From positions 1 to 40,571 of the forward strand of contig JAITQC010000116.1 in NCBI GenBank assembly GCA_031289115.1: a stretch of 40,571 nucleotides of DNA, in the 5' to 3' direction. A program made the position numbers and the translations under genes. The notes below the pieces were generated by a model. That model searched no databases and was not told where the DNA came from. It saw only the letters and a program-made list of their open reading frames with translations. Origin of the DNA: Planctomycetota bacterium (lineage in GTDB: Bacteria > Planctomycetota > SZUA-567). This document shows, in pieces, positions 18,052 through 25,095 of this stretch; the first letter of the stretch is position 1; each line of letters starts with the position of its first letter.

Positions 18052-18831
18052 ATGACCATTAAAAAATTGCTTACCCTGGCACTGTCGGTGGCGATGCTAT
18101 TCGCGCTGGCGAGCTGTGGCTCGGAAAACGAGGGCGTTCAAGCCATTAAAGACCACGGCGTGCTTAAAATTGGCTGTAAAGAAGATGTGCCCAACTTCGG
18201 CATACTGGATCCGCAAACCGGGGAGCATTCCGGTATGGAAATTGACCTGGCTCACATGTTTGCCAAAGAAATCTTCGGTGACGAAAGCAAAGTTAGTTTT
18301 CAGGGCGTTACTGCCAAAACCCGCGGCCCGCTGCTTGATAACGGCGACGTTGATATGATTATCGCGACGTTTACTATCACTGAGGAACGCAAGTTGACCT
18401 ACAACTTTAGCGATCCTTATTACGAGGACGCGGTGGGTATGCTGGTGAGAAAAGACGACGGAATCAACAGCTTGGCAGACTGTAACGGCAAGGTAATTGG
18501 CGTCGCGCAATCCGCGACCAGCCGCGATGCCCTGCAGGCCGCCGCCACCAAGCTTGGTGTGAGCGTCACCTTTAAGGAGTTTGGAACCTATCCGGAAATC
18601 CAAGCCGCCTTACAGGCTGGTAATGTTGACGTATTCAGCGTTGACCGCTCAATATTACGCGGCTACCTGAGTAATGATCTGACCCTGACCGAGGACAAAT
18701 TTTCACCCCAGAAATATGGCGTAACAACTAAACTCAGCAACAAGACCCTTGCCACTTATGTTAATGACTTGATTAAGAAGTGGAACGGCGACGGAACAAT
18801 TGCCTTCCTCGTCGGAAAATACAACCTGTAA
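18052..18831 (+). CDS. Amino-acid-binding lipoprotein of the ABC transporter
   Basis: This 259-aa type II solute-binding protein (SBP_bac_3 family) has a lipoprotein signal with lipobox LASC, the lipidated Cys at about residue 22. Family features include KIGCKEDVPNFGILDPQTG at the N-terminus, GMEIDLAHMFAKEIFGD, a segment with ITEERKLTYNFSDPYYEDAV, and a C-terminal lobe. It captures a polar amino acid (glutamate, aspartate or glutamine are typical for this group) and delivers it to the permeases. AAGGAG precedes the ATG by seven bases. It is second in the operon. The exact ligand cannot be read from the sequence. Confidence 0.93.
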   Translation: MTIKKLLTLALSVAMLFALASCGSENEGVQAIKDHGVLKIGCKEDVPNFGILDPQTGEHSGMEIDLAHMFAKEIFGDESKVSFQGVTAKTRGPLLDNGDVDMIIATFTITEERKLTYNFSDPYYEDAVGMLVRKDDGINSLADCNGKVIGVAQSATSRDALQAAATKLGVSVTFKEFGTYPEIQAALQAGNVDVFSVDRSILRGYLSNDLTLTEDKFSPQKYGVTTKLSNKTLATYVNDLIKKWNGDGTIAFLVGKYNL

Positions 18832-18881
18832 TCTAGTGCGCCAGCGCCTCAACCAATTTTTGGGGAAGGAACAAGTTCCGA

Positions 18882-19619
18882 ATGAGCAATGGCCCGTTCG
18901 CGCTTTGGCGTTGGGAAATGCTTTGGTCTGACAAAGCCGTCATTTTCGACGGCTTTGTCACGACCTTGCTTATATCGATACTAGCTTTACTGTTTGCGCT
19001 TTTGTTGGGTGTGATTTTTGGTTTGCTTGGAACGAGCGACCGAAAAACTTTGAGAATGGTAAACCGGGTGTATGTTGAGTTCTTTCAAAACATACCCCTG
19101 CTGGTACAGGTGTTTTTCATCTACAACGCCTTCCCGTTTTTGGGGATGCGTTGGAGTTCGTTTATGATCGGCGTCTTGGGCGTTGGAATCTACCACGGGG
19201 CATATGTCGCGGAAGTAGTTCGGGCGGGAATACACAGCATACCTAAAGGGCAGTTTGAAGCGGCAAAAGCCCAGGGCTTTGACTACTTGCAGATGATGGG
19301 GTATATCGTTATCCCTCAGACCATCAAGATAATTTTGCCGCCGCTGACGAATCAAGCGGTTAATCTCATCAAGAATACCAGCGTCTTAGCGACTATTAGT
19401 GGGCTCGACCTGATGTATCAAGCCGACAGCTGGGCATCGCAAGGACGGCTGAGCTACGGACCGGCGTATGTCGTGGCGGGAGTTTTGTACTTTATTATCT
19501 GCTTTCCCCTCGCGTCCTGGGCGCGGTGGTATGAGCGCAGAATCAAGAGCCGTGAGCATATTCAGTTGTCCGACAACGCCAAGGACGAACTGATGATGAT
19601 GGCGGAAGACGTTTTATGA
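18882..19619 (+). CDS. Amino-acid ABC transporter permease 1
   Basis: This 245-aa inner-membrane permease is of the HisM/GlnP (PAAT) type. It has about five hydrophobic segments, the N-terminal FVTTLLISILALLFALLLGV, QNIPLLVQVFFIYN, YVAEVVRAGIHSIPKGQFEA and the EAA loop EAAKAQGFDYLQMMGYIVIP that contacts the ATPase. AAGGAA stands about 11 bases before the ATG, a little far. It follows the binding protein after 50 bp, and its stop overlaps the next start (ATGA at 19616-19619), so translation of both permeases is coupled. Confidence 0.94.
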   Translation: MSNGPFALWRWEMLWSDKAVIFDGFVTTLLISILALLFALLLGVIFGLLGTSDRKTLRMVNRVYVEFFQNIPLLVQVFFIYNAFPFLGMRWSSFMIGVLGVGIYHGAYVAEVVRAGIHSIPKGQFEAAKAQGFDYLQMMGYIVIPQTIKIILPPLTNQAVNLIKNTSVLATISGLDLMYQADSWASQGRLSYGPAYVVAGVLYFIICFPLASWARWYERRIKSREHIQLSDNAKDELMMMAEDVL

Positions 19620-20287
19620 TTTATGCTATACGAGACGTTTTCACGCCCCCTAATATTCGCTTCCTCCTGGTCGGACTTCTCTACACCATAACGATTTCGG
19701 TGGTGACGGTCGGCATGAGTACAGTGTTTGGAACGATTCTCGCGCTACTCCGGAATTACGAGAAACGCATACTGGGTCGAATCGCGGGAGTGTATATTGA
19801 AGTGTTCCGCAACACTCCGTTATTACTGTGGATAATGTTTTGCCTGTTTGTCTTGCAGTTCGGGTCAACCTTTTTCCGGGGAACCCTGGGGCTGACCCTC
19901 TACACATCGTCAGTGGTGGCGGAGATAATACGCGGCGGGCTAAACTCGATTGACAAGGGTCAGTTTGAAGCGGCGGAGTCGCAGGGTTTCGGAATAATCG
20001 GCACCTTCGTCTGGATAATTCTGCCGCAGACCTTTATACGCGTGGTTCCAAGCTTGATGAGCCAAATAGTCACGACTATCAAAGACACCTCGTTTTTAAG
20101 CGGATACGCGATCGCGGAAATGTTCTACCGCTCCAAAATGCTGATAAGCATGTTGCCCCGCCAAGGTATTACTATCACGGGCACGCACACGCTTACCACC
20201 TATGGAATGATTGCGCTGGTTTACTTCTTTATCAATTTCAGTCTAAGTTGCGTTGTGCGCCATATGATGCGCCGTCACCACCGTTAG
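19616..20287 (+). CDS. Amino-acid ABC transporter permease 2
   Basis: This 223-aa partner permease of the same PAAT family has GLLYTITISVVTVGMSTVFG at the N-terminus, RNTPLLLWIMFCLFVLQF, SSVVAEIIRGGLNSIDKGQF and the EAA loop EAAESQGFGIIGTFVWIILP. It forms the heterodimeric channel with permease 1. The start overlaps the previous stop. The operon ends here; the next feature is the second IS-end-like repeat, whose hairpin (CCCCTC/GAGGGG followed by ATTCTTTTC) could also stop transcription. Confidence 0.94.
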   Translation: MIYAIRDVFTPPNIRFLLVGLLYTITISVVTVGMSTVFGTILALLRNYEKRILGRIAGVYIEVFRNTPLLLWIMFCLFVLQFGSTFFRGTLGLTLYTSSVVAEIIRGGLNSIDKGQFEAAESQGFGIIGTFVWIILPQTFIRVVPSLMSQIVTTIKDTSFLSGYAIAEMFYRSKMLISMLPRQGITITGTHTLTTYGMIALVYFFINFSLSCVVRHMMRRHHR

Positions 20288-20315
20288 GGTATCTGCCTTT
20301 CGCTTCGTTTTAGGC

Positions 20316-20370
20316 ATTAACTTCCTCCCCTCCCTAAAGTGAGGGGATTCTTTTCGGACGCGTCCTTTTT
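20316..20370. repeat. IS200/IS605-end-like hairpin repeat, copy 2
   Basis: This is similar to 10881-10936 in the same orientation: ATTAACTTCC, CCCTCCCTAAAG, GGGGATTC, then TCGGA and GTCCT in matching places. The core forms a CCCCTC/GAGGGG hairpin. No transposase is adjacent. Together the copies flank the chemotaxis receptor, deaminase and amino-acid transporter genes. Confidence 0.6.
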
Positions 20371-20562
20371 GCTTATGTCCGAGTGTCGGGTCCAAAGCCA
20401 ATTTAAGGAGTTGCCCTTGATCCGGCGCTTGTAACGCCCGAACTTTGGCAAATGGCGTAAAAATACCGAGCAACAAGACGCTGGGCGACCAGAGGATGCT
20501 AAGTGAACTCGCTTACGGGGCTGGTGTACGGCGGAACCGGTGGTTCACTTTTAGGAACAGGG

Positions 20563-21237
20563 CTACGATTGGATGGTAGTAAGAAGTTCGAATTTGTTTT
20601 TCCGGAATTTAATTGCACCTTCATTCCGTAGCTTCGATAACTCCGCCGACAAAGCGCTTCGCTCAACCGACAAGAAATCCGCCAGTTCTTGGCGGTTAAA
20701 GGGTATTTCAAAAATATTACTTCCGTGCTGTTTCGCCTGTTCCACCAGGTATGACAACACTTTTTCTTGGGTTGATCTCCGCGTAATGTGGTCCAACTTA
20801 TCAACCAGCAACATATTCTTTCGACCCAAAACCCTGAGCATATTCCGTATTAAAGTCATATGGAAGACGCAAGCGGACGGGCAAGTCTTTATTATCCTAT
20901 GGTAATCGATCAGGAGCACGCTGGCGTCTTCGCTTGCCATAACCGTCACCGGCGCGGCTTCTGCTTCCGCACACACGAGACCTTCGCCAAACATGTCTCC
21001 CGCCCGCATCTCGGCAATAATATTCCGGTTTCCGAAGTAATCCACTTTAGTTATTTGGACCGCGCCCGACTGGACGATACCGACGGCAGTCGGCTTGTCG
21101 CCCTCAAACAGAATTGACTCTCCTTTGGCGAAAACCTTTTCCTTCCCGGACAAGCAGGCAAGGAGCTTAGTCAAATCATTATCAGGTATGCCTGCGAATA
21201 ACAGGCATCGCTTAAGCGCGGAAAAATTTTCGAAAAT
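20563..21237 (-). CDS. Crp/Fnr-family regulator, HcpR-like, apparent ATT start
   Basis: This regulator of about 224 aa has a cyclic-nucleotide-binding-like sensor domain (LFAGIPDNDLTKLLACL, KGESILFEGDKP, MRAGDMFGEGLVCA) and a C-terminal Crp winged helix (FNRQELADFLSVERSALSAE). Homology clearly begins upstream of the first usual start (TTG at 21174, inside the conserved IPDNDL segment). The frame is open upstream to a TAA near 21262, with no ATG, GTG or TTG. The best start is ATT at 21237, preceded by CGGAGA. Conserved FNR cysteines and a full cNMP site are not evident. It is divergent from the ferredoxin-hcp operon, the typical place for HcpR, the regulator of nitrosative-stress genes. The function is inferred from context. 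Confidence 0.85.
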   Translation of the reverse strand: MFENFSALKRCLLFAGIPDNDLTKLLACLSGKEKVFAKGESILFEGDKPTAVGIVQSGAVQITKVDYFGNRNIIAEMRAGDMFGEGLVCAEAEAAPVTVMASEDASVLLIDYHRIIKTCPSACVFHMTLIRNMLRVLGRKNMLLVDKLDHITRRSTQEKVLSYLVEQAKQHGSNIFEIPFNRQELADFLSVERSALSAELSKLRNEGAIKFRKNKFELLTTIQS

Positions 21238-21249
21238 AAGTCTCCGTTC

Positions 21250-21263
21250 GTTGGAAATCCAAC
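21250..21263. promoter_or_regulatory. FNR-type palindrome between regulator and ferredoxin-hcp operon
   Basis: GTTGGAAATCCAAC contains TTGG-N4-CCAA, the half-site spacing of Crp/Fnr operators. Relative to a TACTAT -10 box at 21283-21288 on the plus strand its centre would be near -39, close to the -41.5 position of activators. On the other side it falls in the leader of the regulator gene, where binding could autorepress. It is a strong candidate for the regulator's own site. Confidence 0.55.
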
Positions 21264-21286
21264 CGATTCGTTAGCTTAATTTTACT

Positions 21287-21315
21287 ATCATAGAGTCGTG
21301 AAGTTGAGCTGTCAA
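21287..21315 (-). promoter_or_regulatory. Promoter of the Crp/Fnr regulator gene
   Basis: On the minus strand TTGACA (21310-21315) and TATGAT (21287-21292) are 17 bases apart, a near-consensus sigma-70 promoter. The -35 box lies only about 15 bases upstream of the ferredoxin ATG on the other strand, so the two divergent promoters are interleaved. Confidence 0.7.
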
Positions 21316-21330
21316 TGAGGAGGTGAACCT

Positions 21331-22008
21331 ATGTTACGCAAAATAATCAAGATTGACGGAGAAAAATGCAACGGTTGCGGGTTGTGCGCCGAGGCTTGCC
21401 ACGAAGGAGCAATCGGTATGGTAGCTGGGAAAGCCAGTCTACTTCGAGAAGACTATTGCGACGGTCTCGGCGACTGTCTTCCAGCTTGTCCAGTTGGAGC
21501 CATAACTTTCGAGGAGCGGGAAGCGGCTGCCTACAATGAACTGGCGGTCGCGGCGTCTAAGGCGAAACAGGGTGGTCACTGTCCCGGCAGTATGGCGAAA
21601 TCATTAACACCTAAAGAGATGGCTACGCCAGGAGACGCCAATTGGGCAAGTGAACTACGCCAGTGGCCGATTCAAATCAAATTAGTGCCGGTAAACGCCC
21701 CCTATTTCAAGGATGCAAGCCTGCTGGTCGCAGCCGATTGCGCCGCTTATGCGCGGGCGTCTTTCCATAATGAGTTCATGCGTGGCAAGGTTACGCTTAT
21801 AGGTTGCCCAAAACTCGACAGCGTGGACTACAGCGAAAAACTCACGGCTATCATTAAAGAAAATGCGATCAAGTCGGTGACAGTCGTAAGGATGGAAGTG
21901 CCTTGTTGCGGCGGTATTGAACAGGCGGCGGTAACAGCTCTTAAAAACAGCGGAAAATTTATCCCGTGGCAGGTCGTCACCTTAAGGGTGGGGGGCGATA
22001 TTCAATAA
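21331..22008 (+). CDS. 4Fe-4S ferredoxin-type protein next to hcp
   Basis: This 225-aa protein begins with a dicluster ferredoxin domain: Cys13, Cys16, Cys19 and Cys23 in CNGCGLCAEAC, and Cys43, Cys49 and Cys53 in YCDGLGDCLPACPVGAI. The rest (about 60-225) has a CPGS motif (near 83) and a late CCGG motif (near 200) and no named domain that I know. Proteins of this shape are often encoded with hcp in anaerobes and probably feed electrons to Hcp. The ribosome site is excellent (AGGAGGTGA). It starts the operon and hcp follows after 35 bp. The electron-transfer role is inferred. Confidence 0.88.
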   Translation: MLRKIIKIDGEKCNGCGLCAEACHEGAIGMVAGKASLLREDYCDGLGDCLPACPVGAITFEEREAAAYNELAVAASKAKQGGHCPGSMAKSLTPKEMATPGDANWASELRQWPIQIKLVPVNAPYFKDASLLVAADCAAYARASFHNEFMRGKVTLIGCPKLDSVDYSEKLTAIIKENAIKSVTVVRMEVPCCGGIEQAAVTALKNSGKFIPWQVVTLRVGGDIQ

Positions 22009-22043
22009 TTCAGGCGTTGTGAAACGGCGAAAGGAAAAACGGC

Positions 22044-23645
22044 ATGGGAAACATGTTTTGTTATCAATGCGAAGAGACAGCGGGCGGCAAGGGTTGCGGG
22101 GTTTCTGGCGTATGCGGTAAAAAACCAGACATCGCCCGTCTTCAGGATGAACTGACAGGAGCGTTAATCGCGCTGGCTAAGGCTAGCGACGGGAGGCAAC
22201 CGACCAGCGAAATCGACACGACTCTGCTAGAGGGCCTGTTTGCCACGATAACCAACGTCAATTTTGACAGCGAGGCAATCCGGGAATTGACAGAGAAAGC
22301 GAGGGCGCTAAAAGGAAGGCTCGCGCCTCAGGGTTTACCCGGCGCTTTCGCAGCTGGACTTAGCGAAGAATTCAAGCTTTCCGAACTATGGAGTATTACC
22401 GAGGACATACGTTCGTTAAAGTCGCTACTCCTTTTCGGGGTTCGCGGTATTTCCGCCTATGCCTACCACGCGAAAGTCCTTGGGTACGACGTGGCACCTG
22501 TTGAGGCTTTTATCTATAAGGCGCTTGCCGCTATCGGCAACGCTTCGCTTGGCATGGACGACTTGCTCCCGCTGGTTATGGAGTGTGGCAAAGCCAACCT
22601 GGAGGCTATGGAAATTCTCGACAAAGCCAACACCAAGACATTCGGCACGCCGGTTCCCACCAGCGTGCCGCTCCGGGTCGAGCCGGGTCCGTTCATCGTC
22701 ATAAGCGGCCACGACTTGCATGATCTTAAACTACTTCTTGAACAGACCAACGGTAAAGGGGTAAACGTCTACACGCATGGCGAAATGCTCCCCGCCCACG
22801 GATACCCTGAATTGAAAAAGTATCCTCAGTTAAAAGGAAATTTCGGGACAGCCTGGCAGAACCAGCAAAAGGAGTTTCTTAGCCTCCCCGCGCCGGTGCT
22901 GTTCACAACCAACTGCCTCATGCCGCCAAAAGAGAGCTATGCCGACCGCGTCTTCACCACGGCGGTTATCAGATACCCTGACCTTGTCCATATCGGCGAA
23001 AGCAAGGATTTCACCCTAGTCATTGAGAAAGCCTTACAGTTGGGTGGCTATACCAAGCTTCAGGAGCTTACAGGCGTCAACGGGGGAAACACTGTCACAA
23101 CCGGATTCGCGCACGGCGCAGTTCTCGCTCAAGCTGACAAGGTAATCGAAGCGGTCAAGGCAGGGGCGATTAAGCACTTCTTCCTGGTGGGGGGTTGCGA
23201 TGGCGCTAAGCCTGGAAGAAACTATTACACCGAGTTTGTGAAACAAACGCCAAAGGACACGGTCATTCTGACGCTTGCCTGTGGGAAATACCGCTTTAAC
23301 GACCTGGATTTGGGTGAAATCGGAGGGTTACCCCGGATTATGGATATGGGGCAGTGTAACGACGCATACTCGGCAATCAAGGTGGCGCTCGCCCTTTCGG
23401 AAGCATTTGGCTCTGGGGTGAACGACCTGCCCCTGACATTGGTGTTGTCCTGGTATGAACAAAAAGCAGTTTCCATCTTGTTAACTTTGCTCTACCTCGG
23501 CATACAGAAGATTCTCCTTGGACCCAGCTTACCAGCGTTTGTTTCGCCAAACGTGCTGCAGTACCTTGTGAAAAACTTCGGCATCGCGCCTATAAGCACT
23601 CCGCAAGAGGACTTGGCGAAAATCCTCGGTAAACCGGGCGTTTAA
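22044..23645 (+). CDS. hcp: Hybrid cluster protein (hydroxylamine reductase), class I
   Basis: This 533-aa protein has the N-terminal cluster motif Cys6, Cys9, Cys18 and Cys24 (spacing C-x2-C-x8-C-x5-C), typical of class I Hcp from strict anaerobes. The hybrid-cluster ligands are in ISGHDLHDLKLLLEQT, NVYTHGEMLPAHGYP, VLFTTNCLMPP, the FLVGGCDGAKPGRNYYTEF block and TLACGKYRFNDLD. Hcp reduces nitric oxide and hydroxylamine and protects anaerobes from nitrosative stress. It is second in the operon after the ferredoxin gene, and a strong terminator follows. It is probably controlled by the divergent Crp/Fnr regulator. Confidence 0.97.
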   Translation: MGNMFCYQCEETAGGKGCGVSGVCGKKPDIARLQDELTGALIALAKASDGRQPTSEIDTTLLEGLFATITNVNFDSEAIRELTEKARALKGRLAPQGLPGAFAAGLSEEFKLSELWSITEDIRSLKSLLLFGVRGISAYAYHAKVLGYDVAPVEAFIYKALAAIGNASLGMDDLLPLVMECGKANLEAMEILDKANTKTFGTPVPTSVPLRVEPGPFIVISGHDLHDLKLLLEQTNGKGVNVYTHGEMLPAHGYPELKKYPQLKGNFGTAWQNQQKEFLSLPAPVLFTTNCLMPPKESYADRVFTTAVIRYPDLVHIGESKDFTLVIEKALQLGGYTKLQELTGVNGGNTVTTGFAHGAVLAQADKVIEAVKAGAIKHFFLVGGCDGAKPGRNYYTEFVKQTPKDTVILTLACGKYRFNDLDLGEIGGLPRIMDMGQCNDAYSAIKVALALSEAFGSGVNDLPLTLVLSWYEQKAVSILLTLLYLGIQKILLGPSLPAFVSPNVLQYLVKNFGIAPISTPQEDLAKILGKPGV

Positions 23646-23670
23646 CCCCGAATAAATACCCGGTAAAATT

Positions 23671-23720
23671 AAAAATCCCACTGGAGCAACGGCAAAAGCT
23701 CGGGTGGGATTTTTGTTTTT
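23671..23720 (+). terminator. Intrinsic terminator of the ferredoxin-hcp operon
   Basis: AAAAATCCCAC (23671-23681) and GTGGGATTTTT (23704-23714) form a perfect 11-bp stem, followed by GTTTTT. It begins 25 bp after the hcp stop. Confidence 0.85.
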
Positions 23721-23821
23721 GCGGCGTTAGGACTTACCCGCACCTTAAGGACAAAACGCTATCCCGGGTCTGGCTTCACCCTGGCTGGCCGGGGAATCAC
23801 CGGGCGGGTTTAGGGTATTCC

Positions 23822-24835
23822 TCACCCCTGGTAGAAGGCGGGGCAGGGGGGAAAGACTATGGGTACCCGCTGTTGACTTTCCCGCGCCTGGTGCGCCTGG
23901 TCGGCGGTGAGGCAGGCGAGATAACCGTCCCAGGCCGAGGGGCCGGTGGCTTTTCCCGCCCGGGTGGCGTTTATCCAGGCCTGGAGTTCGCTGTCATAGG
24001 CGGCGGGGAAACGTTCCGACCAGTCGCGGCAGATGGAGGTCAGGCGGTTGGCGTTGGCGACGATTTCCGGAGCGGGCAAAGCGGGCAGGCGCAATACCCC
24101 TTCCTCACAAACCACTTCGCACTGGATGTCATAACCGGTTTGCGAGTTCATGAACGCCTCGACATCCAGACGGATACCGCTTTTGCTGTAGAGCACCATG
24201 ATCTGGGGGTCACGTAGTTTTTCCGGTGAAAAACGGCTTTGTTTACCCAGGGCGACCTCGACGGCGACGTAGTCCTCGCCAATCAGCCAGCGCAGGATGT
24301 CGATTTCGTGGATGAGGGTGTTACTGATCACCATGGGAGTGTCGTAGTAGTCGGGGGTGGAGAAATTGCGGTGGGCGGCGTGCACCAGGAGAGGCGCGCC
24401 ATACAGGCCGGAGTCTAGGAGTTTCTTCAGTTGTCGGTAGCCGTCATCGTAGCGGCGCATGAAACCCACTTGGACCAGCCGCTTCCCAGCCGCCATCTCA
24501 GCCGCGATGACGCGTTGGCAAGCGGCGGCGGTGGGAGCGAGGGGTTTTTCGCAAAACACCGGCTTGCCTCGGGTGAGGGCGGCGGTAACCAGGGACTCGT
24601 GGTGTTCGTCGCCAGCGGTGACTATTAGGGCGTCAACCCCGCCCTGGTCAAGCAACGTCCCAATGTCGGGGAAGAACGGCAGGCCAATCGACTTGGCCGC
24701 CTCCCGGCCATAGGCTTCCCCCGGGTCGGTCACCGCCACCACCGTCGCTCCCTGGAGTTTTTGGTTTAGGCGTTCGCAGTGCTTGTGTCCTATGGCGCCT
24801 AGGCCGGCGAGCCCGACCCGAAGTTGATTTTCCAT
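23822..24835 (-). CDS. iolG: Inositol 2-dehydrogenase-like Gfo/Idh/MocA oxidoreductase
   Basis: This 337-aa NAD(P)-dependent dehydrogenase has an N-terminal Rossmann fold (GLAGLGAIGHKHCERL), the family CEKPLA motif near residue 97, the VGFMRRYDDGY segment, and NTLIHEIDILRWL, which holds the catalytic His region of IolG enzymes. It would oxidise myo-inositol to 2-keto-myo-inositol, the first step of the pathway whose later enzymes are at 1.4-7 kb. Other cyclitol or sugar substrates are possible in this family. The ATG at 24835 is preceded by AGGGGA; an in-frame TTG eight codons upstream is less likely. It is divergent from a ROK regulator, and about 17 kb of other genes separate it from the main iol operon. 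Confidence 0.85.
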   Translation of the reverse strand: MENQLRVGLAGLGAIGHKHCERLNQKLQGATVVAVTDPGEAYGREAAKSIGLPFFPDIGTLLDQGGVDALIVTAGDEHHESLVTAALTRGKPVFCEKPLAPTAAACQRVIAAEMAAGKRLVQVGFMRRYDDGYRQLKKLLDSGLYGAPLLVHAAHRNFSTPDYYDTPMVISNTLIHEIDILRWLIGEDYVAVEVALGKQSRFSPEKLRDPQIMVLYSKSGIRLDVEAFMNSQTGYDIQCEVVCEEGVLRLPALPAPEIVANANRLTSICRDWSERFPAAYDSELQAWINATRAGKATGPSAWDGYLACLTADQAHQARESQQRVPIVFPPCPAFYQG

Positions 24836-24976
24836 GATTTTATCCCCTGAAATTGGCAAGGTTGTCCCACCTGGTGGACGGTCAAAGGCTCCAGGGGGCG
24901 GTGCTTTCGGGGCAAGGTCACTGGCGGCTTAGGAGCCGGTTGTGGACATTGACCCAGGCTTAGGTTGGCAGTAAGC

Positions 24977-25006
24977 TTGACAAATTGGACGCCGCCGGGT
25001 TAGGAT
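24977..25006 (+). promoter_or_regulatory. Promoter of the second ROK gene
   Basis: TTGACA (24977-24982) and TAGGAT (25001-25006) are 18 bases apart, pointing to the ROK gene at 25096. Just downstream, the 12-mer ttatacaaacat (25012-25023) is identical to 4019-4030 at the iolE promoter and contains, on the minus strand, a TATAAT-like box that could serve iolG. Confidence 0.5.
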
Positions 25007-25031
25007 AATAATTATACAAACATCCATCCAT

Positions 25032-25048
25032 CGCCCGGAGCCCGGGCG
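25032..25048 (+). other. GC-rich hairpin in the ROK leader
   Basis: CGCCCGG and CCGGGCG pair perfectly around the 3-nt loop AGC, about 48 bases before the ROK start. No T-run follows. It may affect mRNA stability or be part of an operator. Confidence 0.45.
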
Positions 25049-25095
25049 TCAACGTCAGGTACTTTCGCCCCGCTAGAGAGTTTAGGCTGGACGCC

